From assembly GCF_907165205.1 (NCBI RefSeq), contig NC_058192.1:13640001-13704000 (forward strand): a DNA stretch of 64,000 bases. Direction: 5' to 3'. Below, piece after piece: positions 58,701 through 61,575 of the stretch (the first letter of the stretch is position 1; each line of letters starts with the position of its first letter). The notes under the pieces were generated by a model. It saw only the letters and a program-made list of their open reading frames with translations, ran no database searches and had not been told where the DNA came from. Source of the DNA: Coccinella septempunctata. Lineage: Eukaryota; Arthropoda; Insecta; Coleoptera; Coccinellidae. Both the position numbers and the translations under genes were made by a program.

Positions 58701-61160
58701 CATAAATCCACCATAATAGAGATTTGCCTGATCTATGGAAGATTTTCAACAACATTGATCAGGCCCGGATCTACGATTTTTTCTGACCGGGGCAAATATT
58801 CATGATGGCGCCCCCCCCCTTCTAAGGTTCGTAGGAAAAAAAATCTAATTGCATATTCGTCATCACTTTCAACCCGAGTTATTTTTTTCACTAGTTCGAG
58901 GTCGTATAGATTACGAATATGCAATTAGATTTTTCCTAAGATGAGTACTTTGGGAAAAAAATCACTCATATTTTTTTCCCATATTGTTCCATCAAAAGAT
59001 ATTTTTTCTCATTGTTCCATTAAAAGTTATTCTTTTCCCGAAATACTCCCAAAAATTGCATAAATAAAAAAAATTAAAAAGTTTGTATTTACAAGAATGT
59101 CGTTTGCAACCTGCCATCGTCTATCGTTTTTACCCGCGCTTCATGAACGAAATTATTCCGAACAAAAATTTATTTTTGTAACTACATATATCGACCCGGA
59201 TCATTTTACATATTAATTCAAGGTAGATCACGAATATGCAATTAGATTTTTAGAGGATCAGTATTTTGAGGAATAAATCACTTTTAGTGCAAAATTTCGG
59301 AAATATTGGTCAACTTTGAGGAGCTGTAGCAGCTAGAAAAAAGGCACTAGTCATATGCTGCTTTTTTGGTGATGAATTGGTTCTTTGCAAATATAAAAAT
59401 CCACACTTCATTCATCTATCTCGAACGGTTTAGATTTTATGAATTTTTCCGCGAAGGTCCAAAATTTCCGATTTTCCATCGACCATAACTTGAAAAGTAA
59501 TTTTTTTTTTAATATCTGTTTGCATATTCGTGTTCTACGCCCTCGAATTAGTGTACAGAATGAATTCGGTTTTGATCGGAGACCAAAAATTTCATTTTGT
59601 GAAAACATTTAAAAAAAACTCAATTTCGTGAAACTTTTGTATAAAACATTTTTTTGTACCTCTCTTAGTAACAAAGTTAAAGGAGGGCTCAAATTATGGT
59701 GAAAAACTCGGTGCATCTATGGAAAATTTGAAAAAATGTCGATCTTACCGATTTCCACCAAAATTGGTGTTTTTACTAAGGCATAGATTACGAATATGCA
59801 AACAGAATTATGCTGAAAGGATTAGTTTTTATGTTATGGTCTATAGAAAATCGGAAATTTTGGGTCTTAGTTCCAGATAAGAAGGCGATGAGACGGCAAT
59901 TCCCCAGGCAAAAAAATTACTGCTTGCGACGCAGTGTAAACATATCAGATCTTTCAACCTATTTCACCCAAGTGTGGCGGTCATTCGTAGATGACTGAAT
60001 AATATGCAGTTAATTGATCCCTCATTGATTTTAAATATTTTAGGCATAGTGATGGTTTATTATGTTTCCATTCTACAGTCTCCATTTTAGCACTAGGAAA
60101 TTAATTTTATCCGAGAAAATCAAAAGTAAAAAAATTTCAACCTCTGGTTGATTTTGGCGCCCCCTTAGGCTGGCGCCCGGGGCAAGCGCCCCGCTTGCCC
60201 CCCCCTAGATCCGGGCCTGACATTGATGATGTGATGTTCATTATCAATGCATTTACAGAGTAAGTCTTTGACTCGTACAAATATTTTAACAGTAGATTCT
60301 TGAGGTCAAAAGAAACACCTTTTCCTTTACTATTTTTCTCAATCGGATCGGTTTAAAAGATACAGGCTGTTGAAAAACCATAAAAAAATGTTATTTTTAG
60401 TTTTATCTCACGAACGGTTGTATCGAGTAAAATGATTTTGGGAATATAGTTTTTCATTTATTTGATGAATCTTTTTCGAACACAAGATATCACCCACGTC
60501 TTCCAGTTTTCTCATTATGACCATAACGTACCATAAAAATGCCAAAAATTCAATGAAGCCAACTCTTGAAACTAAGTTGGACACTAGCTAATGAATATTT
60601 GAACCTTTTATAAAATAAAGGTATTCTCCATATTTTCTCGTATGATGCGCCGTTTTCGAGTAATTTGATGTTCAAAAATTAAAACGTGTCTGTGAAATTT
60701 GAAAAATTAGGATCTTTGGCTGAAGGCAACTCTGTTTAAATGATCCGCAGATGTGTAGTATCACAGATTTAGCTAGTTATTCTGGAGATAATACTGTTTT
60801 TCCAGGGGTGGCACAGCTCATTATGAAAATTTAAAATGGCTATATCTTTTTATCAGGCCCGAATCGGAAAAAATGGTATAAGAAGAAAATATTTCTCTCG
60901 ACCTGAAGAATCTACTGTTAAAATATTTGTACGAGTGAAAGATTCACACTGTAGGTTTGAAAACTATTTTTTACTATTTGAAAAAAAGATTCTTTTTTTG
61001 AACGGAACGAAAAATGCTGCCACTAATTGCTAATCCGAATAATCCCCCAGTCAGACCTAGCGAAATTCCAAATCTGTGTTTAATTTTCAGGGCAGACTGT
61101 TCCCTCGCCGACATGCCAGGGAGGAAGCCGGAACACGGGGGCTTAACGGCCTTCGGGAAG
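1..61160 (+). CDS. Membrane dipeptidase (family M19), partial, four exons visible
   Basis: Zinc-dependent membrane dipeptidase; the family cleaves dipeptides at the cell surface. Four exons join in frame: 1-301 (phase 0 end), 54313-54445 (ends phase 1), 56910-57060 (ends phase 2) and 61091-61160 (ends phase 0). All have GT donors and AG acceptors. The visible peptide starts with a hydrophobic run (residues 1-22, YIIIIVLLFAAAAGVGV), fitting an N-terminal membrane anchor. It then has the metal-binding IDGHNDLPWN motif (His49, Asp51), GRVAAQFWAAYVPC across the exon 1/2 join, GVEGGHSL with the bridging glutamate in exon 3, and CNTPWAD across the exon 3/4 join. The last two zinc-ligand histidines should lie in exons beyond the window, as should the start codon. 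Introns are about 54.0, 2.5 and 4.0 kb. I see no stops or frameshifts in the exons. The family assignment is firm; substrate and paralogue are not determinable. Confidence 0.95.
495..1500. mobile_element. 'gacttgggac' TIR element, copy 1 (non-autonomous)
   Basis: The left end CCGTAGATTCGG and the right end CCGAATCTACCGG are inverted repeats. The motif GTCCCAAGTCACC recurs inside in both orientations (near 765, 790, 1110 and 1480). Most of the sequence recurs at 18558-19846. No transposase is visible; ORFs inside are short. The target site looks like TA by comparison with copy 2. The superfamily is unresolved. It carries a 79-bp LINE-tail insertion at 594-672. Confidence 0.75.
594..672 (-). 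mobile_element. 5'-truncated LINE tail with (TAC)n end
   Basis: The 79 bases absent from copy 2 of the host element are flanked by a perfect 10-bp duplication AAATATGTTA (584-593 and 673-682). Read on the minus strand, the insert ends with GCAATAAACGACTGTTAC and then a (TAC)n run, the usual look of a LINE 3' end with a microsatellite tail. Confidence 0.75.
1503..2805. other. No gene recognised
   Basis: Intronic DNA. The part up to about 2280 is AT-rich and plain. About 2320-2770 is visibly richer in G and C and looks single-copy within the window. The minus-strand frame at 2316-2534 shows no family motif. Confidence 0.5.
2860..3590. repeat. CTCGAG/TCTGACA repeat family, copy A
   Basis: Matches 36880-37600 in opposite orientation. 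Shared landmarks are 'gcgaggagcttagcca' (near 3049), 'gccaattttctttg' (near 3260), 'aatctgac..attcgagtatgt' (near 3463) and 'gacaatttcccctatataca' (near 3525). Inside, 'atcgtttttgcattcat' near 2935 recurs inverted as 'atgaatgcaaaaacgat' near 3185, so the unit is partly palindromic. It appears non-coding. The element class is unknown. Confidence 0.7.
3725..4025. mobile_element. MITE-like inverted-repeat element, about 300 bp
   Basis: The left arm (TTTCGTTTCTAATGC... ending at GTTGGCAACATCGAC, to 3760) pairs with the right arm (GTCGGCGCTGTTGCCAAATC ... TAGAAACGAAG, 3984-4020). The centre is unrelated, single-copy sequence and holds no ORF. Ends are approximate because the target duplication is unclear. 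Confidence 0.6.
4026..5246. other. No gene recognised
   Basis: AT-rich intron sequence. Two open frames (4135-4401 and 4398-4598, plus strand) lack start context, splice logic or recognisable motifs, so I do not call them genes. Confidence 0.5.
5439..6216. mobile_element. Inner TIR element nested in the CAGGGTGTC element
   Basis: The left arm from 5439 (CATAATATGAAGCACTAAGT, then a CAATTTTTTCAG landmark and TTTATTATTAGGG) is repeated inverted at about 6130-6216. Arms are about 75 to 90 bases. The centre contains two more CACCCTGTA motifs (near 5865 and 5971) that look like remnants of related ends. No coding content was recognised. Confidence 0.7.
6228..6965. repeat. Cluster of overlapping palindromes (GTTTCATAATCAAA / AAAGCTTCCTTTA)
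   Basis: At least seven copies, in both orientations, of a unit containing GGCCGGTTTCATAATCAAA, a CTTTAAGCTTAAAG-like core and AAAGCTTCCTTTAACCCTAC. The units abut and invert repeatedly. The sequence would fold into several alternative hairpins. It is best read as repeated self-insertion of one short MITE family. Confidence 0.8.
7128..7950. other. Non-repetitive stretch with a weak minus-strand coding signal
   Basis: Two overlapping minus-strand frames (7956-7699 and 7751-7521) together read as roughly 140 residues with a frame change near 7720, including LLRPWRLVTGGGNT and a VIDETM end. I do not recognise the product. It could be a decayed mobile-element ORF, since it adjoins a LINE 3' end. 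Nothing supports an intact gene. Confidence 0.3.
8258..8949 (+). mobile_element. CR1/jockey-like LINE 3' fragment, second layer
   Basis: Encodes the end of a reverse transcriptase: PHVEDLCASACRSLGFLFRS, then a SRLEYANIIWFP landmark and IHRKFLKY, stopping at 8785-8787. A 150-base 3' UTR follows and ends GTAAATAAAG and then (TTA)n from 8939. It is 5'-truncated at the outer LINE junction. The frame is open from there to the stop, so this is a fairly young fragment, though not functional. Confidence 0.8.
8948..10735 (-). mobile_element. R4/Dong-like LINE, 5'-truncated, third layer
   Basis: The minus-strand frame 10728-9154 stays open for 524 codons. It starts just after the catalytic DD of the reverse transcriptase (DDLKLYA). 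It continues through the thumb, a CCHC finger (CRACHSQQETIMHILSAC) and a restriction-like endonuclease with KPDILLLD and FVVEFSSP. That domain order is known from the R2/R4 group of site-specific LINEs. The element ends in about 29 A (T-run 8948-8976) and sits inside a (TTA)n tract: TTA units flank it at 8939-8949 and 10736-10769. No stop interrupts the ORF, which suggests recent insertion. Confidence 0.88.
10736..10769. repeat. (TTA)n microsatellite, target of the R4/Dong-like insertion
   Basis: About eleven TTA units at the 5' end of the R4/Dong-like element. The matching short TTA run at 8939-8949 lies at its poly(A) end. I read both as halves of the CR1-like element's tail, split by insertion. 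Confidence 0.75.
11606..12104. other. No gene recognised
   Basis: AT-rich intronic sequence between the LINE nest and the next TIR element. No ORF, repeat pair or splice structure was noted. Confidence 0.5.
12105..12604. mobile_element. CAGGGTGAC TIR element, copy A
   Basis: The left end GGTGACAATTTGAAAATTTG and the right end CAATTC...GTCACCCTGTA (12580-12604) are inverted repeats of about 80 bases with 'gacaaggatgatttcagag' inside. An extra internal copy of the terminus starts near 12382, so one element may sit within another. The left end is decayed (GCGGTGAC for CAGGGTGAC). No transposase. Confidence 0.75.
12605..14420. other. No gene recognised; possible LINE tail near 14222-14280
   Basis: AT-rich sequence. 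ORFs at 12784-12996, 13302-13571 (plus) and 14010-13807 (minus) have no recognisable motif. Near 14222 a (TTTA)n run followed by a GC-richer patch resembles a LINE 3' end on the minus strand, but I cannot confirm it. Confidence 0.4.
14421..14683. mobile_element. 263-bp MITE with about 65-bp TIRs
   Basis: The left arm GGGAACTCTAACGATTTGTC ... GTGGGGCACACAAGCTTTT (to about 14486) is mirrored by the right arm from AAAAGCTTTGTGTGCCCCAC (14619) to GAGTACCC (14683). TA flanks both ends (14419-14420 and 14684-14685). It has no ORF. The structure is that of a Tc1/mariner-type MITE, judged by the TA target only. Confidence 0.85.
14881..16093 (+). mobile_element. GTATAC TIR element, copy 1 (1213 bp)
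   Basis: Begins GTATACTCCATTCACTTTTA and ends in its inverse GTGAATGGAGTATAC. The whole body recurs in reverse orientation at 16348-17562. It contains an internal (TAA)n near 15520 that copy 2 shares. The open frame at 14975-15184 is not recognisable, so I call the element non-autonomous. Confidence 0.85.
16348..17562 (-). mobile_element. GTATAC TIR element, copy 2 (1215 bp), inverted
   Basis: Starts GTATACTTCATTCAAATTTA and ends TTTTA-rich then GTGAATGAAGTATAC. It runs antiparallel to copy 1, with 254 bases between them. Its left terminus retains TTTTAGCAGTCGG, which copy 1 has lost at the matching (right) end. Together the two copies can fold into a 1.2-kb hairpin. Confidence 0.85.
17563..18557. 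other. GC-richer unique block, possible regulatory DNA
   Basis: About 17580-17960 is clearly less AT-rich than its surroundings (for example GGAGGGCCCGTTGGAGCGCA and GGATCCGCGGCCCCGTTATG). It has no ORF or repeat partner in the window. It could be a conserved non-coding or enhancer segment. The remainder is ordinary AT-rich sequence. Confidence 0.35.
18558..19846. mobile_element. 'gacttgggac' TIR element, copy 2
   Basis: Left end CCGTAGATTCGGGCGACTTG and right end GTCACTCGAATCTACCGG, flanked by TA on both sides (18556-18557 and 19847-19848). It aligns with 495-1500 apart from about 370 extra bases near 19165-19535 and the missing LINE tail. It has no recognisable transposase. Confidence 0.8.
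19849..22407. other. No gene recognised
   Basis: Long intronic stretch. ORFs on both strands (for example 20846-20583, 21523-21257, 21813-21523 and 21856-22119) carry no family motif and no consistent splice signals. Around 21300-21620 the base composition is less AT-rich. I see no repeats or RNA genes. Confidence 0.5.
22410..23932 (+). mobile_element. Tc1-like transposon with intact ends, broken transposase
   Basis: The TIRs CACTGCGCAAAAAAATGAAC / GTTAATTTTTTTGCGCAGTG differ by about one base over 27. TA flanks both ends (22408-22409 and 23933-23934). Length is 1523 bases, usual for this family. One plus-strand transposase reading covers most of the interior. Confidence 0.95.
22687..23774 (+). 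pseudogene. Tc1-like transposase, one frameshift and one stop
   Basis: DDE transposase that would cut and paste the flanking element. The N-terminal half (22687 to about 23075) has two helix-turn-helix regions (YTRIAERFGVSHTSVSRMLQ) and a GRPR hook (GQGRPRV). A frame change near 23070 moves the reading to the frame holding FTDESRF, the first catalytic Asp (codon 23145-23147). A TAG at 23193-23195 interrupts it. The second half, to 23774, has FTDDNARTHRA (second Asp) and SPDLNPIEQVW (catalytic Glu). All three catalytic residues survive, so damage looks limited. Not functional as it stands. Confidence 0.9.
23935..25962. other. No gene recognised
   Basis: Intronic sequence. The 24080-24480 part is less AT-rich. 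ORFs 24080-24385 (plus), 25146-24946 and 25837-25544 (minus) show no identifiable motif. Confidence 0.5.
25963..27020 (-). pseudogene. Mariner transposase, copy 1, decayed
   Basis: Minus strand. Segments are 27020-26634 (WTASFKRGKFS, DDRSGRPVSV, then ISYERVHHIVHVNLDMRKIA), 26628-26428 (IVTMDETWVPFYDPETKQQS, first catalytic Asp) and 26338-26102 (FLQDNAPAQKSHVS, second Asp). The third catalytic Asp of this family, in the 'SDYHLF' stretch, is His here (SHYHPF), so catalysis is lost. The frame breaks between segments. Similarity to copy 2 stops at about 26994, where 'TLGDQ' begins. Residues before that are unrelated, so the N-terminal 50 or so residues are missing. The left terminus (near 25963) matches copy 2. 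Confidence 0.88.
27021..29542. other. No gene recognised; 3' flank of the odorant receptor
   Basis: AT-rich except for a GC-richer patch at 27270-27440. The plus-strand frames 27233-27586 and 27487-27702 have no motif. Just beyond the receptor stop (29543) I see no clear AATAAA on the minus strand. Confidence 0.45.
29543..29593 (-). CDS. Odorant receptor exon 6 (last)
   Basis: The acceptor TTGCTTTTCAG precedes 16 codons, ILKGTYTFLVYFSSGK, and TAG at 29545-29543. The short final exon starting 'ILK' is common in this family. Confidence 0.9.
   Translation of the reverse strand: MLKGTYTFLVYFSSGK
29543..34898 (-). CDS. Insect odorant receptor, complete, six exons
   Basis: Olfactory receptor of the insect seven-transmembrane family (7tm_6). 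These form ligand-gated channels with Orco in sensory neurons. Exons run 34898-34697, 34262-33689, 33608-33509, 33446-33357, 29801-29646 and 29593-29543. All introns are GT-AG with matching phases, giving 390 residues, the normal size. Visible features are a hydrophobic first helix (about residues 43-64, SLPCILFGPFILVGVVG), ALWPEPIESM, a long second-exon membrane region, YTFTPYRIILPIITALHLY, LCTLGERLEYE, and the C-terminal signature DVPWYHMDIDQRK ... MLVPMKMMVKPNAE, ending ILKGTYTFLVYFSSGK. There are no stops or frameshifts, so it is probably functional. It lies antisense inside dipeptidase intron 1. Which ligand it detects cannot be told. TTTTATA at 34933-34939 (TATAAAA on the coding strand) is a weak promoter candidate. 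Confidence 0.93.
29646..29801 (-). CDS. Odorant receptor exon 5 (C-terminal signature)
   Basis: The acceptor GATTTTACAG and donor GAG|GTAACT bound 52 codons. They include DVPWYHMDIDQRKTYHIYL and MLVPMKMMVKPNAE, the most conserved region of insect odorant receptors. Confidence 0.95.
30255..30430. repeat. GAATTG array, left, 10-bp phase
   Basis: About fifteen GAATTG words on the plus strand spaced mostly 10 bases apart, with the three or four bases after each varying (TCAT, CCAA, TTGA, TCGT). It lies directly inside the left TIR. Confidence 0.9.
32915..33105. repeat. GAATTG array, right, 10-bp phase
   Basis: A regular alternation GAATTGTATT / GAATTGTCAT starts the array and becomes irregular toward the right TIR. 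The words point the same way as in the left array, so the two are direct, not inverted. GAATTGTGGTGTACAA occurs next to both ends. Confidence 0.9.
33357..33446 (-). CDS. Odorant receptor exon 4
   Basis: The acceptor TTATTTGCAG and donor GAG|GTAATA bound 90 bases (30 codons, phase 0 both ends): QKDSAALVPLVPWFLNILFL then CTLGERLEYE. The 'GE.L.YE' end is characteristic of this family. Confidence 0.92.
33509..33608 (-). CDS. Odorant receptor exon 3
   Basis: The acceptor TATTTTTCAG is followed by 100 bases encoding CAKAMNNDLRYTFTPYRIIL and PIITALHLYKLIE. The donor is GAG|GTGAGT. This peptide is too short to stand out alone but fits the family at this position. Confidence 0.9.
33689..34262 (-). 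CDS. Odorant receptor exon 2 (main membrane region)
   Basis: The acceptor TTTAAG precedes GA, completing the Arg codon of exon 1. Reads ALWPEPIESMSCLLQMIALF through EELLFCIKYYAEIS and ends TCAGA|GTAAGT (phase 2). Several hydrophobic stretches are visible. Length is 574 bases. Confidence 0.93.
34697..34898 (-). CDS. Odorant receptor exon 1 (N-terminus, first membrane helix)
   Basis: ATG at 34898-34896 opens 67 codons (MIPLQKRKVEKINALKSLLE...) and ends TTC AAA C|GTAAGT. It covers a basic N-terminal region, which is cytoplasmic in this family, and the first helix. Confidence 0.9.
34899..36879. other. No gene recognised; upstream of the odorant receptor
   Basis: 34899-35640 is AT-rich and plain, and should include the receptor promoter. 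The plus-strand frame 35668-36084 is open for 138 codons in a less AT-rich stretch, but I recognise no motif. The frames at 36371-36713 are equally uninformative. Confidence 0.4.
36880..37600. repeat. CTCGAG/TCTGACA repeat family, copy B
   Basis: Inverted counterpart of 2860-3590. CTCGAGCGTGTCAGATTA occurs at about 36876 and 36992, and its reverse complement core (TCTGACACGCTCGAGTATGT) near 37588. Similar but changed motifs recur near 37708 (TCTGACAAGCTCGA) and 37822. Non-coding. Confidence 0.7.
37853..38100. repeat. 140-bp tandem duplication
   Basis: CCTAACGTTTTTTTTACAAC starts at 37853 and again at 37993. The two copies stay nearly identical for over 100 bases, through 'cgcttcccccaccgctgaaag' and 'ttcttcccactatctaatct'. 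Confidence 0.9.
38101..39239. other. No gene recognised
   Basis: Mixed composition; 38480-38970 is less AT-rich. Minus-strand frames 38280-37975 and 38717-38496 show no motif. Confidence 0.45.
39240..39365 (-). mobile_element. Short fragment of the RNase H LINE
   Basis: The stretch containing 'cttgcaatggcgaggtattc' and 'tgtaaccag', then 'ttttctccttctgcc', matches 58063-58140 of the LINE remnant in the same orientation. It encodes part of the same zinc-knuckle-like region (about 40 residues). Confidence 0.6.
39408..40585 (-). mobile_element. Mariner element, copy 2
   Basis: The left end TACGAGGGTATATTAAAAAA precedes TTCTTAGCCTACTATAG, shared with copy 1. The right end is less certain; on the minus strand GAGGATCTAGTTAGCCTA near 40583 resembles it. 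The sequence coding for the third catalytic Asp is deleted (near 39715). Confidence 0.75.
39866..40489 (-). pseudogene. Mariner transposase, copy 2, C-terminally truncated
   Basis: Open for 207 codons. The N-terminal helix-turn-helix region has IIKYLYLKGLRGKQIYEDML and then WTASFKRGEFS. A second DNA-binding part reads ISYERVHHIVHVNLDMRKIA, followed by the first catalytic Asp in IVAMDETWVHLYDAETKQQS. It stops early at GSPTP, so the second and third catalytic residues lie outside the frame or are deleted. Known mariners of this kind run about 345 residues. Its long intact N-terminal half shows what copy 1 has lost. Confidence 0.88.
40586..43869. other. No established gene; two unexplained minus-strand frames
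   Basis: The 40921-40616 frame (101 codons) sits in a distinctly less AT-rich block (40620-41130) and reads smoothly (for example GGAKWKNGPDKFIRQGFPVV), but I do not recognise it. The 43352-42918 minus frame is open apart from one TAA at 43172-43170 and gives about 145 residues (for example GLSQGERLSKLASSDIEAGI), also unrecognised. Either may be decayed mobile-element coding sequence or an exon. The rest is AT-rich and plain. Confidence 0.35.
44127..45851 (+). pseudogene. DD82E transposase, interrupted
   Basis: DDE-type transposase. ATG at 44127 starts MSSTDTAEESRVDLSPPKKR, a basic stretch likely to be a nuclear signal, then a helix-turn-helix region (VAETLGIGARSVRRIISEY) and the first catalytic Asp in IYCLDETWVNAGHTKSKVW. 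The reading is broken near 44810 by a base loss and an insertion, resumes at about 45170 (GKGQRIIVCHIGSDTGFLTG), shifts frame twice (near 45250 and 45305) and meets a TAG at 45477-45479. The second Asp (LDNAPYHSRK, codon 45351-45353) and the Glu (NPIELIWADVK, codon 45600-45602) have exactly 82 codons between them, the spacing reported for DD82E elements. All three catalytic residues survive. Stop at 45849-45851. Confidence 0.85.
44826..45170. mobile_element. Insertion inside the DD82E transposase
   Basis: Splits a conserved 'SGKGQR' stretch. It contains an imperfect inverted pair, GTTTCATAAAGCTTGATCAG (near 44870) and its inverse ending in TTTGTGAAACTTGATG (near 45090-45105), so it is MITE-like. 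The end TTTTTCCAG looks like a splice acceptor, and an intron cannot be excluded, but the left junction (AAG|GTCTTG) is a poor donor. Confidence 0.55.
46115..47586. other. No gene recognised; less AT-rich unique block
   Basis: About 46360-46960 is richer in G and C, single-copy in the window and without a long ORF. It could hold regulatory sequence. The remainder is ordinary. Confidence 0.4.
47589..48722. mobile_element. CAGGGTGAC TIR element, copy B (1134 bp)
   Basis: Perfectly placed ends CAGGGTGACAATTTG and CAAATTGTCACCCTG, each next to TA (47587-47588 and 48723-48724). TIRs exceed 100 bases and include 'gacaaggatgttttcagag'. Extra termini inside (near 47878 and 48440) show nested or duplicated units. 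No transposase. Confidence 0.88.
48045..48290. repeat. Duplicated hairpin in the CAGGGTGAC element
   Basis: A palindrome built on CCTCAATTGGAAGACAATA and TATTGTCTTCCAATTGAGG occurs at 48056-48115 and again at 48201-48260. The two copies and their flanks look almost identical, so the duplication is very recent or maintained by copying between them. Confidence 0.85.
48725..52164. other. No gene recognised
   Basis: 48900-49300 is less AT-rich; the rest is AT-rich with a small palindrome near 51150-51190 (TATCTATTATATAATAGATA) and a (TAA)n run near 51647. Open frames here are short and without motifs. Confidence 0.5.
52165..53220 (-). CDS. Uncharacterised intronless protein, 351 residues
   Basis: I do not recognise this protein. 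The frame opens at an ATG (53220) and stays open for 351 codons in AT-rich DNA, which is unlikely by chance. The N-terminus (MYTESYAEFNRLVQQYISSI) looks helical. The middle is rich in Ser, Thr and Asn and probably disordered. Residues about 225-260 (GRLLAERVNHGVSEDFKLRK) look structured again. The last 45 residues are very basic (KKRRRNRLYRMRKKCKPLK and a KELKRKKKK end), suggesting nucleic-acid binding or nuclear or nucleolar location. No signal peptide or membrane helix, and no intron signals. It lies antisense, about 1.1 kb from dipeptidase exon 2. It could be a genuine nested gene or an intact retrocopy; I see no poly(A) remnant. Confidence 0.7.
   Translation of the reverse strand: MYTESYAEFNRLVQQYISSIETGKIKGDTLNELFATLSTSGITDRRTNIVIRSVLSSGKRIGYSTLNEVYKFLKNLRKPKNDVLIPLREICNESNENSVQRNIIHSSVAKNTGNISEITYRLRSSRQLPKTSVISSLQSIVPELVKVKSPFKNDKKNSVPTAVPTLYLTDNSTGQSSKSDFLEYFGLGPRNSEHYTETFNVAPNFSMSMFNNSTNVPFSSELGRLLAERVNHGVSEDFKLRKIQRLERYINKPYVEKNEIINYPVTYVEKNPIILSKKDIQKSKNCVCKSFSIVVERVDLAELQKKLQTLAKKRRRNRLYRMRKKCKPLKVLLRPSDKKIVDKELKRKKKK
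53221..54312. other. No gene recognised; upstream of the 351-residue gene
   Basis: Should contain that gene's promoter on the minus strand (53221-53560 is mixed in composition). The plus-strand frame 53757-53960 has no motif. Confidence 0.4.
54313..54445 (+). CDS. Dipeptidase exon 2
   Basis: The acceptor TATCTTGCAG is followed by FWAAYVPCDAQYKDAVQLTL and then an IDVIRRLTELYHP segment. The donor is GAAG|GTGAGT. The 133 bases take phase 0 in and phase 1 out. FWAAYVPC directly continues GRVAAQ of exon 1 across the 54-kb intron, as in other M19 enzymes. Confidence 0.94.
54446..54993. other. Dipeptidase intron 2, first part
   Basis: No gene. A short stretch near 54790-54860 resembles 41325-41390 ('aagatggtggaactatcatc' against 'aagatggcggagctgttatc'), so both may derive from one minor repeat. 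Confidence 0.4.
54994..55237. mobile_element. Foldback MITE (244 bp)
   Basis: Nearly the whole element is one inverted repeat. The left AGGTCCTTTCGTTTGCATAA continues through 'gtgtagcaccttttgactagg' and is mirrored on the right, ending TTATGCAAACGAAAGGACCT. Arms are about 120 bases. 'actacaccttctctacac' and its inverse sit at the centre. Confidence 0.88.
55238..56909. other. Dipeptidase intron 2, remainder: no gene recognised
   Basis: AT-rich. The frame 56163-56420 has no motif. It ends in the pyrimidine-rich acceptor of exon 3. Confidence 0.5.
56910..57060 (+). CDS. Dipeptidase exon 3, carries the active-site glutamate
   Basis: A pyrimidine-rich acceptor (TTTTTTTTTCCAG) precedes it. The exon encodes IMRAHKDQKLCSLIGVEGGH, then SLAGSLGVLRSLYHIGVRYL and a TLTSTCNTPW end. 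The donor is CCTTG|GTAAGT. GVEGGH holds the metal-bridging glutamate of the family. The split codon G|AA at the start and TG|G at the end match the neighbouring exons. Confidence 0.95.
57061..57700. other. Dipeptidase intron 3, first part: no gene recognised
   Basis: 57290-57690 is less AT-rich and single-copy in this window. The plus-strand frame 57465-57683 has no motif. Confidence 0.45.
57701..58440 (-). pseudogene. LINE remnant: RNase H and C-terminal region
   Basis: On the minus strand, 58425 downward reads IHSDSEATIKALNSYV, the RNase H Asp-containing motif of I/jockey-group LINEs. After frame changes, 58216-57701 reads HMARIGLSETNEHRFCGAEE, then a Cys/His knuckle ending LVTECLAIASQRK. 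These are typical of LINE ORF2 after the reverse transcriptase. It is 5'-truncated and has frameshifts, so it is not functional. A smaller piece of the same element is at 39240-39365. Confidence 0.75.
58760..60219. mobile_element. Non-autonomous hAT element (1460 bp)
   Basis: The ends CAGGCCCGGATCTA and TAGATCCGGGCCTG are perfect inverts over 14 bases. The 8-bp duplication ACATTGAT (58752-58759 and 60220-60227) is perfect. There is no transposase. ACGAATATGCAATTAGA or its inverse recurs about five times inside (58847, 58914, 59231, 59520 and 59788 areas). Close to the ends are C-rich runs (58801-58809 and 60199-60205). Confidence 0.93.
60228..61090. other. Dipeptidase intron 3, last part: no gene recognised
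   Basis: AT-rich. The ORF at 60836-61033 has no motif. It ends with the TAATTTTCAG acceptor of exon 4. Confidence 0.5.
61091..61160 (+). CDS. Dipeptidase exon 4
   Basis: The acceptor is TAATTTTCAG and the donor GGGAAG|GTAAGA. The 70 bases encode ADCSLADMPGRKPEHGG then LTAFGK, completing the split Trp codon of exon 3. LTAFGK matches the conserved 'GLT.FG' stretch that precedes the histidine ligand region in M19 enzymes. Longer ORFs that overlap it in other frames are incidental. Confidence 0.92.
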
Positions 61161-61575
61161 GTAAGAAGGATGTACAAATTTATTCGCATTTTTCGTCCAT
61201 TACCCGTCGGAATAATGAATTTACGGACGCGGTTATTAAAGCATTGGGAATTTTTCAGCGGAAAATTATTGCGTCCACCGCACGCGGACGGGCGGTAATT
61301 TTAAAGTTCATAATTCTTACCCCCTGTGTGCCCTAATTTATCGGATACGGCGGTTTTTTGACCGCCACGGGAGCGCGGTCGGCTGGTTTATTTGGCTGAT
61401 TGTGCTGATTTCGCGGGTCTAGTTTCGCGGTTACGCGCGGAATCGATTTCTCTCGTCCATCCAGATATTTATTCGCCTGGGTGGATTTAAGGATTGGATT
61501 GGTTATTGGAGAACCGTTTCCAGGTCTTTTCACGGATTGTTTCGATTTCGAACAGTTTGAATTCCTAATCTATAT
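61161..61575. other. GC-rich start of dipeptidase intron 4
   Basis: 61190-61540 contains repeated CG-rich words (CGCACGCGGACGGGCGG, GCGGTTACGCGCGG) unlike the AT-rich surroundings. There is no long ORF with a recognisable product. It may be a regulatory or conserved non-coding block. Confidence 0.4.

Noticed and set aside
61014..61336. Long overlapping plus-strand ORFs around exon 4
   Set aside because: Only the 70 bases between TTTTCAG and GTAAGA match the dipeptidase; the rest is read-through into introns.
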